NCBI GenBank assembly: GCA_026004675.1
Contig: BPJP01000002.1
Location: 372,001-436,000 of the forward strand
Length of the DNA stretch: 64,000 bases
Direction of reading: 5' to 3'
DNA from: Gemmatales bacterium
Lineage (GTDB): Bacteria; Planctomycetota; Planctomycetia; Gemmatales; Gemmataceae
Below the pieces are notes generated by a model that saw only the letters and a list, made by a program, of their open reading frames with translations, ran no database searches and was not told the origin of the DNA. Positions 41,552 through 52,326 of the stretch are shown one piece after another. Position 1 is the stretch's first letter; each line of letters begins with the position of its first letter. Position numbers and translations under genes: made by a program.

Positions 41552-42283
41552 ATGAAGCGTGTAGTCGTACTCAGTTGTGCCGTCGCCTGCAGCGCGTTCC
41601 TCCTGTCGGCGACCGCCCAAGAGAAAAACGCGCCTCCCGCTTTCGAGCCAAGCATGTTTCTACAGTTCTCCGCTGAAGACATCGTCAAGTTCCTGGACAA
41701 GAACGACGACAAGATGCTCGAACGCTCCGAAGTGCCGCCGATCGTGGCTCGTTACTTTGCTCAGCTCGACAAGGACAAGAACAACAAACTCGATGCCAAG
41801 GAATTGGATCGCCTGCTCGCCTTCGTGAAGAAGCAACAAGAAACGGCAGAGAAAAAAGTGGATGCCGTCATCAAACAACTCGATCGCAACAACGATGGGC
41901 AAATCCAACGCAACGAAGCAGCACGAACTCCTTTCGCCAAGACCTTCCAACTGATCGATCGGAATGGCGACGGAGTCATGGACCGAAATGAATTGCTCGT
42001 GGCCGCGGGCGGAATTGCTGTGGCTCCCGTCGAGGTGGTGGACAAACGCCCGGGCGCCACTCCTCCAACCGGTACCACCAATCCCGCCCCGAAGGGCAAA
42101 CCCGCTCTCAAAGACTTCCCGTTTTTCGAAACACTTGACGCCAATCTCGACGGCCATGTCGTCCCTGCCGAACTTGGCAGGAGTCCTTTACTCTATTATT
42201 TCAAGGAAATCGATGCCAACAAAGACGGCAAGATCACGGGAGAGGAATATAGCGAGTTTATTAAAAAATACAAAAAGCAATAG
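41552..42283 (+). CDS. Secreted EF-hand calcium-binding protein
   Basis: A 243-residue protein from ATG 41552 (MKRVVVLSCAVACSAFL), signal peptide cleaved near TAQEK. Six EF-hand loops, each starting with Asp and ending with Glu: DKNDDKMLERSE, DKDKNNKLDAKE, DRNNDGQIQRNE, DRNGDGVMDRNE, DANLDGHVVPAE and DANKDGKITGEE. A Pro/Thr-rich linker at ~170-190 separates the first four from the last two. The loops have good calcium ligands in most cases; the fifth is the weakest. Secreted EF-hand proteins are numerous in planctomycetes. The role is unknown. Confidence 0.85.
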   Translation: MKRVVVLSCAVACSAFLLSATAQEKNAPPAFEPSMFLQFSAEDIVKFLDKNDDKMLERSEVPPIVARYFAQLDKDKNNKLDAKELDRLLAFVKKQQETAEKKVDAVIKQLDRNNDGQIQRNEAARTPFAKTFQLIDRNGDGVMDRNELLVAAGGIAVAPVEVVDKRPGATPPTGTTNPAPKGKPALKDFPFFETLDANLDGHVVPAELGRSPLLYYFKEIDANKDGKITGEEYSEFIKKYKKQ

Positions 42284-42329
42284 TCACGCCCCGGCAGTTC
42301 AATTGCATGCGGGCCAAAACAGTCGACGC

Positions 42330-42361
42330 AACCCCACGGACAACCGTGAGGTTCTTTGTTT
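42330..42361 (+). terminator. Intrinsic terminator of the EF-hand gene
   Basis: AACCCCACGG and CCGTGAGGTT form a 10-bp stem with one mismatch and loop ACAA, followed by the T-rich CTTTGTTT. It lies 46 bases after the stop codon. Confidence 0.65.
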
Positions 42362-42432
42362 GAGACACAGCTTCTCGATGCAGCAAGAAAAGAAGCTGCC
42401 GACTGGAGACATGACTAGACTTCAAATGAAAA

Positions 42433-42458
42433 CAGGGCGGCTCGTTTGAGCCGCCCTG
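42433..42458 (-). terminator. Strong hairpin terminator of the DUF1501 operon
   Basis: CAGGGCGGCTC and GAGCCGCCCTG form a perfect 11-bp stem with a four-base loop. On the minus strand it is followed by TTTTCATTT, 38 bases past the DUF1501 stop codon. It may also stop readthrough from the other side. Confidence 0.75.
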
Positions 42459-42496
42459 TCTCTCGATGTCGTGGTCCGTAATAGTCGGACGAGCGT

Positions 42497-43756
42497 TTAG
42501 AACAATTGTTCGATGGGCATCGCTCCCTTGTCGACGATGCGAACCGGTCGCCCGCGAGGGGTTGTCAGTTCCTTGTTGTAGTCGATGCCCAGAATCTGGC
42601 AGACGGTGGCCATGAAATCGATGGCACTGACGGGGCGGTCCTCGACGGTGGCGCCTTCTTTGTCGGTGCGACCGATCACCTGGCCGCCCTTGATGCCGCC
42701 ACCGAAGAAGACACAGCTCCAGGCTCGCGGGTAGTGGTCGCGCCCCGGTTTGTTGCCGCGTTTGTTGATCTTTGGCGTTCGGCCAAACTCGCCCATCCAG
42801 ATGACAAGCGTGTCGTCGAGCATACCACGATCTTTGAGGTCGTTGATCAGAGCCGACATGGCCGGGTCGACCTGTTCGCAGTTGCGTTTGACGCGCGTCC
42901 AGTTGTCCTGGTGCGTGTCCCAGCCGCCCAAAGTGACTTCGACGAAGGAGACGCCGACTTCAACCAGGCGTCGAGCCAACAAGCAGCCGTCACCGAAGCG
43001 AGAATTGCCGTATTTCGCACGCACGGACGCCGGTTCCTGGCTGATGTCGAAGGCTTTGCCTTCTTTCGACTGCATCAACGTTACTGCCCGCTGGTACGCG
43101 GTCATATGGGCGTTGGCGGAGTCGGCTTGATACTCACGATAGAAGCTCTTTTCCATAGCTTCGAGGAGGCCGACCCGATGATTGAACTGATCGCTGCTGA
43201 CGACAGACCGCATGTTTTCGACGCCGCGATTCGGATCGACGACCTTTAGCGGCTGATGGCGAGCGCCCAGGTAACCCGCACCATAGGTGTTTCCAGCGAT
43301 GGCCACATAGTTGGGCAAAGGCGAATTCGGGTCGCCGATTTCCTTCGAGGCGATCGAGCCGATGCTCGGATACACCAGACCGCCGACGCCTTCTTTGTAG
43401 CCGGTGTGCAGGTAGTAGCGTGCCCGTCCATGGGATCCTTCGCCGGTGGACATGCTGCGGATGATCGCACCGTGGTTCATGAGCTTGGCGACGCTGGGCA
43501 GATGCTCGCAAATTTGGATGCCTGGAACCGAAGTCGGAATCGGTTTGAATTCGCCAGCATCGGGAGTGCCGGGTTTCAAGTCGAAGGTGTCCTTATGGCT
43601 GGGACCCCCTTCCATCCACAAAAGGATGCACGATTTGTGCTTCTTTCCGGTTTGGGCGGCTCGGCTGGCCAGGACATTGAACCAGCCGGACATCGACGTC
43701 GCCATGACGCCCGCCGATGACAGTTTAACAAAGTCGCGTCGAGAAAGTTTGATCAT
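42497..43756 (-). CDS. DUF1501-family protein with Tat signal
   Basis: A 419-residue protein; start ATG 43754-43756 with AAGGAGAA upstream. The N-terminus is a Tat signal (SRRDFVKLSSAG). The body has the sulfatase-like DUF1501 pattern: CILLWMEGGPSHKDTFDLKPG, GGWDTHQDNW near residue 275, TLVIWMGEFGRTPKINKRGNK near 320 and GRDHYPRAWSCVFFGGGIKGG near 345. Planctomycetes carry many pairs of this gene with DUF1549/DUF1553. The partner lies 51 bases upstream in the same operon. The substrate is unknown. Confidence 0.9.
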   Translation of the reverse strand: MIKLSRRDFVKLSSAGVMATSMSGWFNVLASRAAQTGKKHKSCILLWMEGGPSHKDTFDLKPGTPDAGEFKPIPTSVPGIQICEHLPSVAKLMNHGAIIRSMSTGEGSHGRARYYLHTGYKEGVGGLVYPSIGSIASKEIGDPNSPLPNYVAIAGNTYGAGYLGARHQPLKVVDPNRGVENMRSVVSSDQFNHRVGLLEAMEKSFYREYQADSANAHMTAYQRAVTLMQSKEGKAFDISQEPASVRAKYGNSRFGDGCLLARRLVEVGVSFVEVTLGGWDTHQDNWTRVKRNCEQVDPAMSALINDLKDRGMLDDTLVIWMGEFGRTPKINKRGNKPGRDHYPRAWSCVFFGGGIKGGQVIGRTDKEGATVEDRPVSAIDFMATVCQILGIDYNKELTTPRGRPVRIVDKGAMPIEQLF

Positions 43757-43807
43757 GTTTATTTCTCCTTTGTAAGGAGCCGGCGGGGAAAACCGCCCGG
43801 CAGCGTT

Positions 43808-45355
43808 CTAGTGATTCAACGTAAACTCGCTTGTGTTCAACAAAACCCAGAGGACATCGCGATAGCCATCGCGTGCGTTATCGGCTTTCTGTTCGATGTA
43901 GCCAAGGAATTTTTGTTTCTCGTTCGCCGTTGGCCGGCGCGAAAGAGTGCCGAGGAACAGCCGGTCGAGAACCTCAGCCGGTTCGCTGGTCGACTTCAGA
44001 ATTTCGTCGAGCATCGCCGAGTTGCGGTTCAACTCTCCGGAGTTCATGAGCCGAAGTGCCTGCGGAATGCCAGCACTGTATTCGGTCGGATCGATTCCCT
44101 CATCGGTGCGGAAGAAGATCGCGAACTGGTCGCGAGCCGAGTTGCCGGGACGAGGCTTTTTGCCTCGGTTGACCGGCGGTCGGTTGTTCCCCATCACCGA
44201 CTGGAGCGAATCGTAGAGCATTTCCGGCGTCATGACCTTGACCGCCATATGGCTATAGAAAAGCTTGTCGTCTTTGTTGTTGCCCGCCGGTTTGCTGGTC
44301 CGTTGGTAAGCCTTGGTCTGGCAAATGGCTCGGATCAGGTAATGGAGATCGAAGCCATTGGCCTTGAATTGCTCGGCCAGGAGGGTGAGCAACTCGGGAT
44401 TGGTCGGTGGATTGCCTTCGTGCATGTCGTCCACCGGATGGACAATTCCCCGTCCGAAGAACTGGCCCCACATTCGGTTCACCATCGCTTTGGCGAAATA
44501 GGGGTTGTTCGGGGAAGTGATCCACTCCGCCAGGACCGGACGATACGGCTTATTGGGATCGAGCTTAGGCTCTGCTCCCTGCAAGAATTTGGCCGGCACT
44601 TGTTTCGCTGAGACTGGCAGCTTAGGCTTGCCCTTGGAAACTTCGGTTACGCTTGCAGTTTGCCCCCGTTTCGTTCGCTCGGGGCGAACCTTCATAAAGA
44701 AGGCCGCCATCCCCCAATATTCATCTCGTTTCCAGTTGGTAAATGGGTGGTTATGACATTGGGCACATTGCAACTGCACACCCAAGAATTGCTTGGTCAC
44801 GGAGTCGGTGATCTGGTCGATGGTGCCGTTGGCCAAAAAGTATGTGACGGCGCCGTTTTTGTCCTGGCTGCCCGTTGCGGTCAACCACTCGTAAACCATC
44901 TTGTCCCATGGCGTGTTCGCGTTGAACTTCGCGGTCAGCCATTGCCGATATGGCTCGTCAGGGTAGCGACGGGCTGTCGAGGTCAACGGGAAGGTCAGCT
45001 GCTTCCAAACATCGGCGAAATGACGGCCGTACTTCGGATCAGCAAGAAGTTCGTCGATCAGCCTGGCCCGCTTGTTGGGGTCTTGGCTGTCGATGAACTC
45101 GGCTGCTTTCTGCCACGACGGGATGACGCCCGTGATGTCGAGATAAGCACGCCGCATGAACTCGGCATCGTCCGCCAGGGGCGACGGGGAAATTTTTTCC
45201 TGGGCCAGGCGTTTGTCGATCAACTGGTCGATGGCCTTGGCCAATTGGGCAGCATTTAGTTTGGGGATGCCTGCGGATTGCTGGGCAGCGTGTGCTGCCA
45301 CACTGCCATACAACACAATCCATGCGGCCAGGCATGCATGGTGCCATCTTCGCAT
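43808..45355 (-). CDS. DUF1549/DUF1553 exported protein
   Basis: A 515-residue protein; start ATG 45353-45355 with AAGGAG upstream. Signal peptide ACLAAWIVLYGSVAAHAA. DUF1549 domain at ~45-245 (AKAIDQLIDKRLAQEKI, DAEFMRRAYLDITGVIP, FLGVQLQCAQCHNHPF with a CxxCH-like Cys pair near 195). DUF1553 domain at ~270-500 (RPVLAEWITSPNNPYFAKAMVNRMWGQFFGRGIVHPVDD). It lacks the N-terminal cytochrome domain that many relatives have, so this is the short form. Confidence 0.9.
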   Translation of the reverse strand: MRRWHHACLAAWIVLYGSVAAHAAQQSAGIPKLNAAQLAKAIDQLIDKRLAQEKISPSPLADDAEFMRRAYLDITGVIPSWQKAAEFIDSQDPNKRARLIDELLADPKYGRHFADVWKQLTFPLTSTARRYPDEPYRQWLTAKFNANTPWDKMVYEWLTATGSQDKNGAVTYFLANGTIDQITDSVTKQFLGVQLQCAQCHNHPFTNWKRDEYWGMAAFFMKVRPERTKRGQTASVTEVSKGKPKLPVSAKQVPAKFLQGAEPKLDPNKPYRPVLAEWITSPNNPYFAKAMVNRMWGQFFGRGIVHPVDDMHEGNPPTNPELLTLLAEQFKANGFDLHYLIRAICQTKAYQRTSKPAGNNKDDKLFYSHMAVKVMTPEMLYDSLQSVMGNNRPPVNRGKKPRPGNSARDQFAIFFRTDEGIDPTEYSAGIPQALRLMNSGELNRNSAMLDEILKSTSEPAEVLDRLFLGTLSRRPTANEKQKFLGYIEQKADNARDGYRDVLWVLLNTSEFTLNH

Positions 45356-45706
45356 TGTTGGTCTCCTTCGGTCGAGCCTCGGATTTACTTAAGCCAAAGC
45401 CCTCATTGGGGTGGGAGCCTGCTTTCGCAAGCCAATGGTGTGGTGCATCAGGTCGGTCGCCTTATTAAACCCCGATTGTACCGCTGGGTTTCGCCGGTTG
45501 CGACAAATTTGAAAAAATTTTCCTTCCAGCACCGCCAGGCCAACCACCGAACCGAAAGGTTGTCATTCGCATGCCAGACCGTATGATGAAGCGAAGACAC
45601 TCCCGCAATCTTTTTACCAGCGACTGCGTGTCCCGCCCGCCTGAGTCGCTTTCCGGTATATTGAGTCGAAAAAACCTGTTTCCCAGCTTGTTGATGGAAC
45701 GCAATC
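45356..45706. other. Divergent intergenic region
   Basis: About 350 bases between the DUF1549 gene and the esterase gene. An AT-rich patch near 45510-45530 (AAATTTGAAAAAATTTTCC) is the only notable element and may be part of a promoter. Confidence 0.4.
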
Positions 45707-46792
45707 ATGAAACGACATTGGGCCGCACAGCATGTTTTGGCCATCGTCTTTTTGGCATTGTGCTGCCGTTGGTCTGCCTTCGGCGCCGACATTCCCGATC
45801 CGCTGCCCGATCCGGACGGCAAACCAGCCGATCAGTCCAAGCCGATCAAAGTGTTCATCTTGATGGGCCAGTCGAATATGCTTGGCTTCGGCAGAGTTGG
45901 CCCCGAAACCCAACAAGGAACGCTCTTGCACCTCGTCAAGAAGCAGGGCAAGTACCCTCATCTGCTCGACAGCGAAGGCAAGTGGACAGAGCGCAAAGAC
46001 GTGCGCTACGTCCAAGTCATGCACCGCAACGATAAAATGCACTTGTTGCGAAACGAATGGCTGACGGTAAAAGGCGCCCACATCGGCCCGGAACTGCAAT
46101 TCGGGCATATCATGGGATACGTGCTCGACGAACCGGTGCTGATCCTGAAGAGTTGCATCGGCAACCGCAGTCTGGGCTGGGATTTGCTGCCCCCGGGAAG
46201 CAAGTCGTTCGAGTTTGAAGGTCGGATTTACGCCGGTTACAAGCAATCTCCTCTATCGTGGGAAAAGGGGACAGAGCCGAAACCTATCAAATGGTATGCT
46301 GGCAAACAATACGATGACGATGTCGGCAACGCCAAAAAGATTCTCCAAGACATCGACAAATATTATCCGGGATACCGAGGACAAGGGTACGAGGTTGCTG
46401 GCTTTGTCTGGTGGCAAGGGCATAAAGATCAGAATCCCGCCCACGCCAGTCGTTACGAAGAAAACCTCGTGCGTTTAATCAAATCGCTGCGCACAGACTT
46501 CAACGCACCCAATGCCAAGTTCGTTTTGGCCACGATTGCGTTTGAAGGGAAGAATCTCAAAGGGCATGGTCTGACCATTGCCAAGGCGCAGTTGGCTGTC
46601 AGCGGGGAAACCGGCAAATATCCGGAGTTCAGAGGGAACGTCAAGTCCATTGACGCTCGGCCATTCTGGCGAGACAAGAGCGTGTCGCCTAGCGGCGCCG
46701 GCTACCACTACAACCACAATGCCGAAACGTACATGGAAGTCGGGAACGCTCTTGGCCGGGCCATGGCCGAACTGCTGCTCAACCAGAAGTGA
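45707..46792 (+). CDS. Exported SGNH/sialate O-acetylesterase-like hydrolase
   Basis: A 361-residue protein from ATG 45707 with a signal peptide (HVLAIVFLALCCRWSAFGA). SGNH block I is IKVFILMGQSNMLGFG, with the nucleophile Ser in GQSN. The middle contains GPELQFGHIMG and LILKSCIGNRSLGWDLLPPGS. A His/Asp pair appears near the C-terminus (GYHYNHNAETYMEVGNALG). The family removes acetyl groups from sugars. In planctomycetes such enzymes are abundant and are thought to help degrade sulfated or acetylated polysaccharides. It is convergent with the next gene at 29 bases. Confidence 0.85.
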   Translation: MKRHWAAQHVLAIVFLALCCRWSAFGADIPDPLPDPDGKPADQSKPIKVFILMGQSNMLGFGRVGPETQQGTLLHLVKKQGKYPHLLDSEGKWTERKDVRYVQVMHRNDKMHLLRNEWLTVKGAHIGPELQFGHIMGYVLDEPVLILKSCIGNRSLGWDLLPPGSKSFEFEGRIYAGYKQSPLSWEKGTEPKPIKWYAGKQYDDDVGNAKKILQDIDKYYPGYRGQGYEVAGFVWWQGHKDQNPAHASRYEENLVRLIKSLRTDFNAPNAKFVLATIAFEGKNLKGHGLTIAKAQLAVSGETGKYPEFRGNVKSIDARPFWRDKSVSPSGAGYHYNHNAETYMEVGNALGRAMAELLLNQK

Positions 46793-46821
46793 CTCTGCCC
46801 GCCAGTTGCCCAAAGCATTCG

Positions 46822-47181
46822 CTAGGGCAGGTAGGGCGAAACCGGAACCGGTTGCGTCAACCGAAGTTGGGTCAACTGGAAGGCACGCCATTCGGCTTCC
46901 AGCCGGCGCATCTGCCTTTGCACTTCGATCAGGGAATAAAGCTGGCCCTTGGCTTGATAATAGGTCGCCAGACGCTGCAATTGTGCCATTCGTCGCTGGT
47001 AAGCCTGATAAGCACCGGCGTTGTAAGCGGGGGCCACGTTATACGGGTTGACAATCGGGGCAATGATCGGCGGATTGACAGTCGGTGGCACGCAGCCGAA
47101 TTGAGCCTGGGCATCCCTGACATCCACTGCCATCGATCCCAAAGCCAGAGCCGCCATCCAGAAGTATTTCGAAGTTGCCAT
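46822..47181 (-). CDS. Small exported hypothetical protein
   Basis: A 119-residue protein from ATG 47179-47181 with GGAGGAATG upstream. Signal peptide MATSKYFWMAALALGSMAV. A short Pro/Asn-rich stretch follows (VPPTVNPPIIAPIVNP), then a Gln/Arg/Tyr-rich helix (YQRRMAQLQRLATYYQAKG, VQRQMRRLEAEWRAFQL). No domain is recognised. It is the last gene of the strand run gap-pgk-deacetylase, but a gap of 80 bases separates it. Confidence 0.6.
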   Translation of the reverse strand: MATSKYFWMAALALGSMAVDVRDAQAQFGCVPPTVNPPIIAPIVNPYNVAPAYNAGAYQAYQRRMAQLQRLATYYQAKGQLYSLIEVQRQMRRLEAEWRAFQLTQLRLTQPVPVSPYLP

Positions 47182-47261
47182 CGCTCATTCCTCCGCTAAC
47201 AGCGCCTTGCTTGTTCGACTAGAGAACGCCATCAGCGGGAGAACTTGCGCGGCCAACCGGA

Positions 47262-48089
47262 TCAGGCGTTGAAAAAGGGAAACAACCGGCGGCACGCAGC
47301 CTCATCGAGTGGCGAGCCATACTCGCACCCTTCGAAGGCTTCGATGTATTCGATGCGAGAAGCGCGTTCCTGACCGTACCATTTCGCCAACAAATCGCGG
47401 TAGCGGTCGGCTCGCGGGCGGAGTCGACGCCGCAAGCGCTCGCCAAGCCAGCGTTTGCGATCGTCTTCCCCTGCGGGAACTTCATGGGCGTGGCCATGAT
47501 TATAGGGCAGCCATTCATAAAACTGCGACGTGTGGCAATGGAGCATCTCGGTGATCTTATCCAGAACGCTTCCCACGTCGATGGCCACCGTCGGCGTGAA
47601 CGGATAAGGCTTTTGAAAATCGTCATACATATAGGCGATGACTGGATCGGCGGCGAGATGAGGTGTCTCCGGTGCAACGGCGGGTACGGTCACCATATAA
47701 GCCGCATCCTGCACCAACTGACTTGTGTAACGATGATCGGGATGGTAGTCGTTCGGCCGATGGGTCAAGACCAGGTCGGGCTGGTAGGTGCGGATCAAGC
47801 GGATGACTTGGAGCCGATTTTCCAAGGTCGGCAAAAGCTGACCATCATGGTTGTCGAGGACCTCGTAACGTGCGCCGATGACCGCGCCAGCAGCGGCGGC
47901 TTCGGCTCGGCGCCGCTGGGCCAGCGCCTCACCACGCAATGTCTGATGGCCGGCATCCCCATTGGTCAGGCTGACCATCTTTACCTCGTGTCCCAGCGAA
48001 CGATACAAAGCCGCAAGACCACCGGCGGCGTAGTCCGCGTCGTCCGGATGGGCGCCTATAATCAGCAAACGCAAAGGGGTCGTTGGCAT
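47262..48089 (-). CDS. PIG-L/LmbE-family deacetylase
   Basis: A 275-residue protein from ATG 48087-48089 (MPTTPLRLLIIGAHPDDAD). Zinc-site motifs: AHPDDAD near residue 13 and HPDHR near residue 122. Other landmarks are LTNGDAGH and LVLTHRPNDYHP. The family deacetylates N-acetylglucosamine derivatives and includes BshB and MshB enzymes of bacillithiol and mycothiol synthesis. The substrate cannot be assigned, but the start lies only eight bases past the pgk stop, so the gene is translated from the glycolytic transcript. Confidence 0.88.
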   Translation of the reverse strand: MPTTPLRLLIIGAHPDDADYAAGGLAALYRSLGHEVKMVSLTNGDAGHQTLRGEALAQRRRAEAAAAGAVIGARYEVLDNHDGQLLPTLENRLQVIRLIRTYQPDLVLTHRPNDYHPDHRYTSQLVQDAAYMVTVPAVAPETPHLAADPVIAYMYDDFQKPYPFTPTVAIDVGSVLDKITEMLHCHTSQFYEWLPYNHGHAHEVPAGEDDRKRWLGERLRRRLRPRADRYRDLLAKWYGQERASRIEYIEAFEGCEYGSPLDEAACRRLFPFFNA

Positions 48090-48097
48090 GATCCGAC

Positions 48098-49291
48098 TCA
48101 CTCGATGGCATCGATCTCTTCCAATGCCGGGAACGGGACTCCTTGGATGAATTCCAGAAAGGCGCCGCCTCCAGTGGAAACGTGCGTCATCTTCTCATCG
48201 AGGCCGAAGCGCTCGACGGCGTCGGCTGTCTCTCCGCCGCCGACAATAGTTACGCCGCCGCATTTCGCCATCGCCTCGGCAATCGCCCTCGTTCCCCGGC
48301 TGAATGGCTCGTCTTCGAATCTTCCCATCGGCCCGTTCCAAACAACGGTTTTTGCTTGGGAAATTTCCTTTTCATACAAGGCGATCGTCTCTGGCCCAAT
48401 ATCGACTCCTGCCCAACCAGCGGGTATTTCTGCTTGAAACACTCTTGTTGCCGCTGTCGGGTCAACCCTTTCCACTGCGACATGATCGACAGGAAGCACC
48501 ATCTTTCCCGCTCCCAGCTCGAGCAGCTCGCGAGCCAGATCGAGTTTATCGTTTTCGCATAGCGAATTGCCGACGCTCTTGCCCTGAGCGGCAAGAAACG
48601 TATACGTCATAGCGCCGCCGATGAGGAGTTTATCGACTCGCTTCAAGAGGCTCTTGATGAACTCGATCTTGTCCGAAACCTTCGCTCCGCCCATGACGCC
48701 GACCAAAGGCCGATCGGGAGCCGACAGCAATTTGCCCAGGACCTCGAGCTCCTTGGCCACCAGAAAGCCGACCACCCGAGGTTTTCCCCGCATGGCCTTG
48801 GGGACAGCATACATGGAAGCGTCCTTGCGGTGGCAGGTGCCGAACGCATCATTCACGTAAACGTCGCCCAGTTGGGCTAGCTGGCGGGCGAATTCTTCGT
48901 CTCCGTCCTTCTCACCAGGATGAAAGCGCAGGTTCTCGAGCACGAGCACTTCGCCGGGTTTCAACGCACCAACCAGGGAAGCTACCTCCGGTCCGACGAC
49001 GGCATCAGCTTTTTTCACCGGGACGTTCAGCAACTCTCGCAGCCGCTCGGCTACCCGATCCATCTTCAAAAAGGCGTCGGCTTGTGCGTCGCCTTTGGGT
49101 CGGCCCAAGTGGCTCATGACGATCGCACAAGCACCATTGGCCAGAACATGGCGAATAGTCGGCAACGCCGCCTGGATTCGGCGATCGTTGGTAATCGCCC
49201 CCGTCTTCTTGTCGATCGGCACGTTGAAATCGACGCGAATCAGCACGCGCTTGCCTGTCAGGTCTTTCAGATCGCGGAGGGATTTTTTCAT
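48098..49291 (-). CDS. pgk: Phosphoglycerate kinase
   Basis: A 397-residue protein. Converts 1,3-bisphosphoglycerate and ADP to 3-phosphoglycerate and ATP. Landmarks: KRVLIRVDFNVPID, SHLGRPKG, RFHPGEKDGDEEFARQLA, DAFGTCHRKDAS, a Gly-rich hinge (GVMGGAKVSDKI), VWNGPMGRFE and the nucleotide-binding TIVGGGETADAV plus STGGGAFLEF. It is full length. It follows gap on the same strand after 62 bases. Confidence 0.97.
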   Translation of the reverse strand: MKKSLRDLKDLTGKRVLIRVDFNVPIDKKTGAITNDRRIQAALPTIRHVLANGACAIVMSHLGRPKGDAQADAFLKMDRVAERLRELLNVPVKKADAVVGPEVASLVGALKPGEVLVLENLRFHPGEKDGDEEFARQLAQLGDVYVNDAFGTCHRKDASMYAVPKAMRGKPRVVGFLVAKELEVLGKLLSAPDRPLVGVMGGAKVSDKIEFIKSLLKRVDKLLIGGAMTYTFLAAQGKSVGNSLCENDKLDLARELLELGAGKMVLPVDHVAVERVDPTAATRVFQAEIPAGWAGVDIGPETIALYEKEISQAKTVVWNGPMGRFEDEPFSRGTRAIAEAMAKCGGVTIVGGGETADAVERFGLDEKMTHVSTGGGAFLEFIQGVPFPALEEIDAIE

Positions 49292-49353
49292 GCCAGGGTC
49301 ACTTCAGTTTGTTGCGATTCGACAACGCTGAACCCGCAATTCGAAAACAATTT

Positions 49354-50439
<1,086 letters not shown>

Positions 50440-50536
50440 CTACGGTTTTTGGCCACACGGTCGAGGGTAGACATTTGTTTTCACCCGGCCTCGTCGGGCA
50501 TCACCAACATCGTAATTCAGCGAATTTGAGGAGACT

Positions 50537-51526
50537 ATGGCAGAGGTCATTCGTGTCGCGGTCACGGGAGCCGCAGGTCAAGTCGCTTACGCCATGCTGG
50601 CTCGTCTTGCCAGCGGAGAAGTTTTCGGTCCGAACCAGAAGATTATCCTGCAACTCTTGGAAATTCCACAGGCCATGAAAACTCTGGAAGGAGTGGCCAT
50701 GGAATTGGACGACTGCAGCTTCCCCACTCTCCAAGACATGATCCTCACCGACGACGCCAACAAGGCCTTCCGCGATTGCAACTGGGCATTGCTCGTCGGC
50801 TCGTTCCCGCGCAAACAGGGCATGGAACGCAAGGACCTGTTAGGGATCAACGGCAAAATTTTCGTCGGGCAGGGCAAAGCTCTCGCCGAACACGCCGCCA
50901 AAGATGTTCGCATTCTGGTCGTCGGCAATCCCTGCAATACCAACTGCCTGGTCGCCTATCGCAACGGCAAGGACATCCCCGCTGACCGCTGGACCGCCAT
51001 GACCCGCCTCGACCACAATCGCGCCCGCAGTGCCCTCGCCAAAAAAGCAGGCGTGGCCCATGATGAAGTCAAACAAGTCACCATCTGGGGAAATCACAGC
51101 AACAAACAGTATCCCGATTTCACCCATGCCACAATCAAGGGCAAGCCGGCGACGGAAGTCATCAACGATCGCAACTGGCTGGAAAACGTCTTTGTGCCCC
51201 AATGCCAGGAGCGGGGCAAAGCCGTCATTGCCGCCCGTGGCGCCAGCTCCGCATTGTCGGCCGCCAACGGCGCTTTGGACCACATCAAAAGCCTCCTTTC
51301 TCCCACTCCTGCCGACGATTGGGTCAGCGCCGCCATCGTCTCCGACGGCCAATACGGCGTCGAAAAGGGACTCGTCTTCAGCTATCCCTGCCGATCCGAT
51401 GGCAAAGGCAACCTGTCCGTCGTCGAAGGCCTGAAACTCGACGACTTCGGCCAGAAAAAATTCAATGAATCGCTCGAAGAACTGAAAGCAGAGAGAGACG
51501 AAGTAAAAGACCTGTTGCCGACATAG
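50537..51526 (+). CDS. mdh: Malate dehydrogenase
   Basis: A 329-residue NAD-dependent enzyme of the cytosolic/group-1 type. [12 protein letters not shown] forms the NAD loop. [31 protein letters not shown] and the catalytic [12 protein letters not shown] follow. GAGGAG precedes the ATG. It interconverts malate and oxaloacetate in the citric acid cycle. It is monocistronic and divergent from gap across 166 bases. Confidence 0.95.
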   Translation: MAEVIRVAVTGAAGQVAYAMLARLASGEVFGPNQKIILQLLEIPQAMKTLEGVAMELDDCSFPTLQDMILTDDANKAFRDCNWALLVGSFPRKQGMERKDLLGINGKIFVGQGKALAEHAAKDVRILVVGNPCNTNCLVAYRNGKDIPADRWTAMTRLDHNRARSALAKKAGVAHDEVKQVTIWGNHSNKQYPDFTHATIKGKPATEVINDRNWLENVFVPQCQERGKAVIAARGASSALSAANGALDHIKSLLSPTPADDWVSAAIVSDGQYGVEKGLVFSYPCRSDGKGNLSVVEGLKLDDFGQKKFNESLEELKAERDEVKDLLPT

Positions 51527-51667
51527 CAAGCTCATGGCCGAAGACGGGCAACGGCAATGGAGCACCGCGGGCAGAAGTAGAATCGGCCACTTGTACAACG
51601 GCTTGCCAATGAATAGAATCTCAACCACCTGCCAACCTGTCCAACCTCAATGTGAAAGGAGCTTCCA

Positions 51668-52306
51668 ATGCGATTGGCAACGAGAGGTCTGTCCTTCGGT
51701 GCGCTTTTGACGTGTTTGGTTCTGTCATCCATCACTGCCGGTGCTGCTGACGATGAAGGATTTGTCAAGCTGTTCAACGGCAAGAACTTGGACGGCTTCG
51801 CTTTCGTTCTGGCGAAAAAAGACGCAGATCCGTCAAAAACGTGGATGGTCAAGGATGGCGTCATTCATTGCACCGGCAAACCCAACGGCTACTTCCACAC
51901 CAAGAAGTCTTTCCGCAACTACATTCTTCGGCTCGATTTCCGTTATCCCGAAAAAGCCGGCAACAGCGGCTACCTGATCCACATCTCCGGTCCGCACAAG
52001 GTTTGGCCGAAATGCATCGAAGTGCAAGGCCATTACAATTCGGTCTGCTCGATTTTCGCGATCGGTGGAGCCAAGGGAGAACGGCCACCCGTCGACAAGA
52101 AAGCGCTTGAAAAAGCCCGAAAGCCGCACACCGAATGGAATACCGTCCAGATTGTGAGCAAGGACGGCATGCTGACCTCGTACCTGAACGGCGTCAAAAT
52201 CTGCGCGAACAAAACCCCTTACGAACTTAAAGAAGGGCCGATCGGCTTTCAGTCGGAAGGGGTACCGATCGAATTCCGCAATATCATGATCAAGGAATTG
52301 AAGTAA
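51668..52306 (+). CDS. Exported DUF1080 (3-keto-disaccharide hydrolase) domain protein
   Basis: A 212-residue protein from ATG 51668, with signal peptide LSFGALLTCLVLSSITAGAA. The jelly-roll DUF1080 domain follows: FVKLFNGKNLDGFAFVL, WMVKDGVIHCTGKPNGY, YILRLDFRYPEKAGNSGYLIH, WNTVQIVSKDGMLTSYLNG and PIGFQSEGVPIEFRNI. In characterised relatives the domain hydrolyses 3-keto-glycosides. It is a very common expanded family in planctomycetes. A strong terminator follows. Confidence 0.88.
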   Translation: MRLATRGLSFGALLTCLVLSSITAGAADDEGFVKLFNGKNLDGFAFVLAKKDADPSKTWMVKDGVIHCTGKPNGYFHTKKSFRNYILRLDFRYPEKAGNSGYLIHISGPHKVWPKCIEVQGHYNSVCSIFAIGGAKGERPPVDKKALEKARKPHTEWNTVQIVSKDGMLTSYLNGVKICANKTPYELKEGPIGFQSEGVPIEFRNIMIKELK

Positions 52307-52326
52307 ATAACAGAACGGAACGCCAC

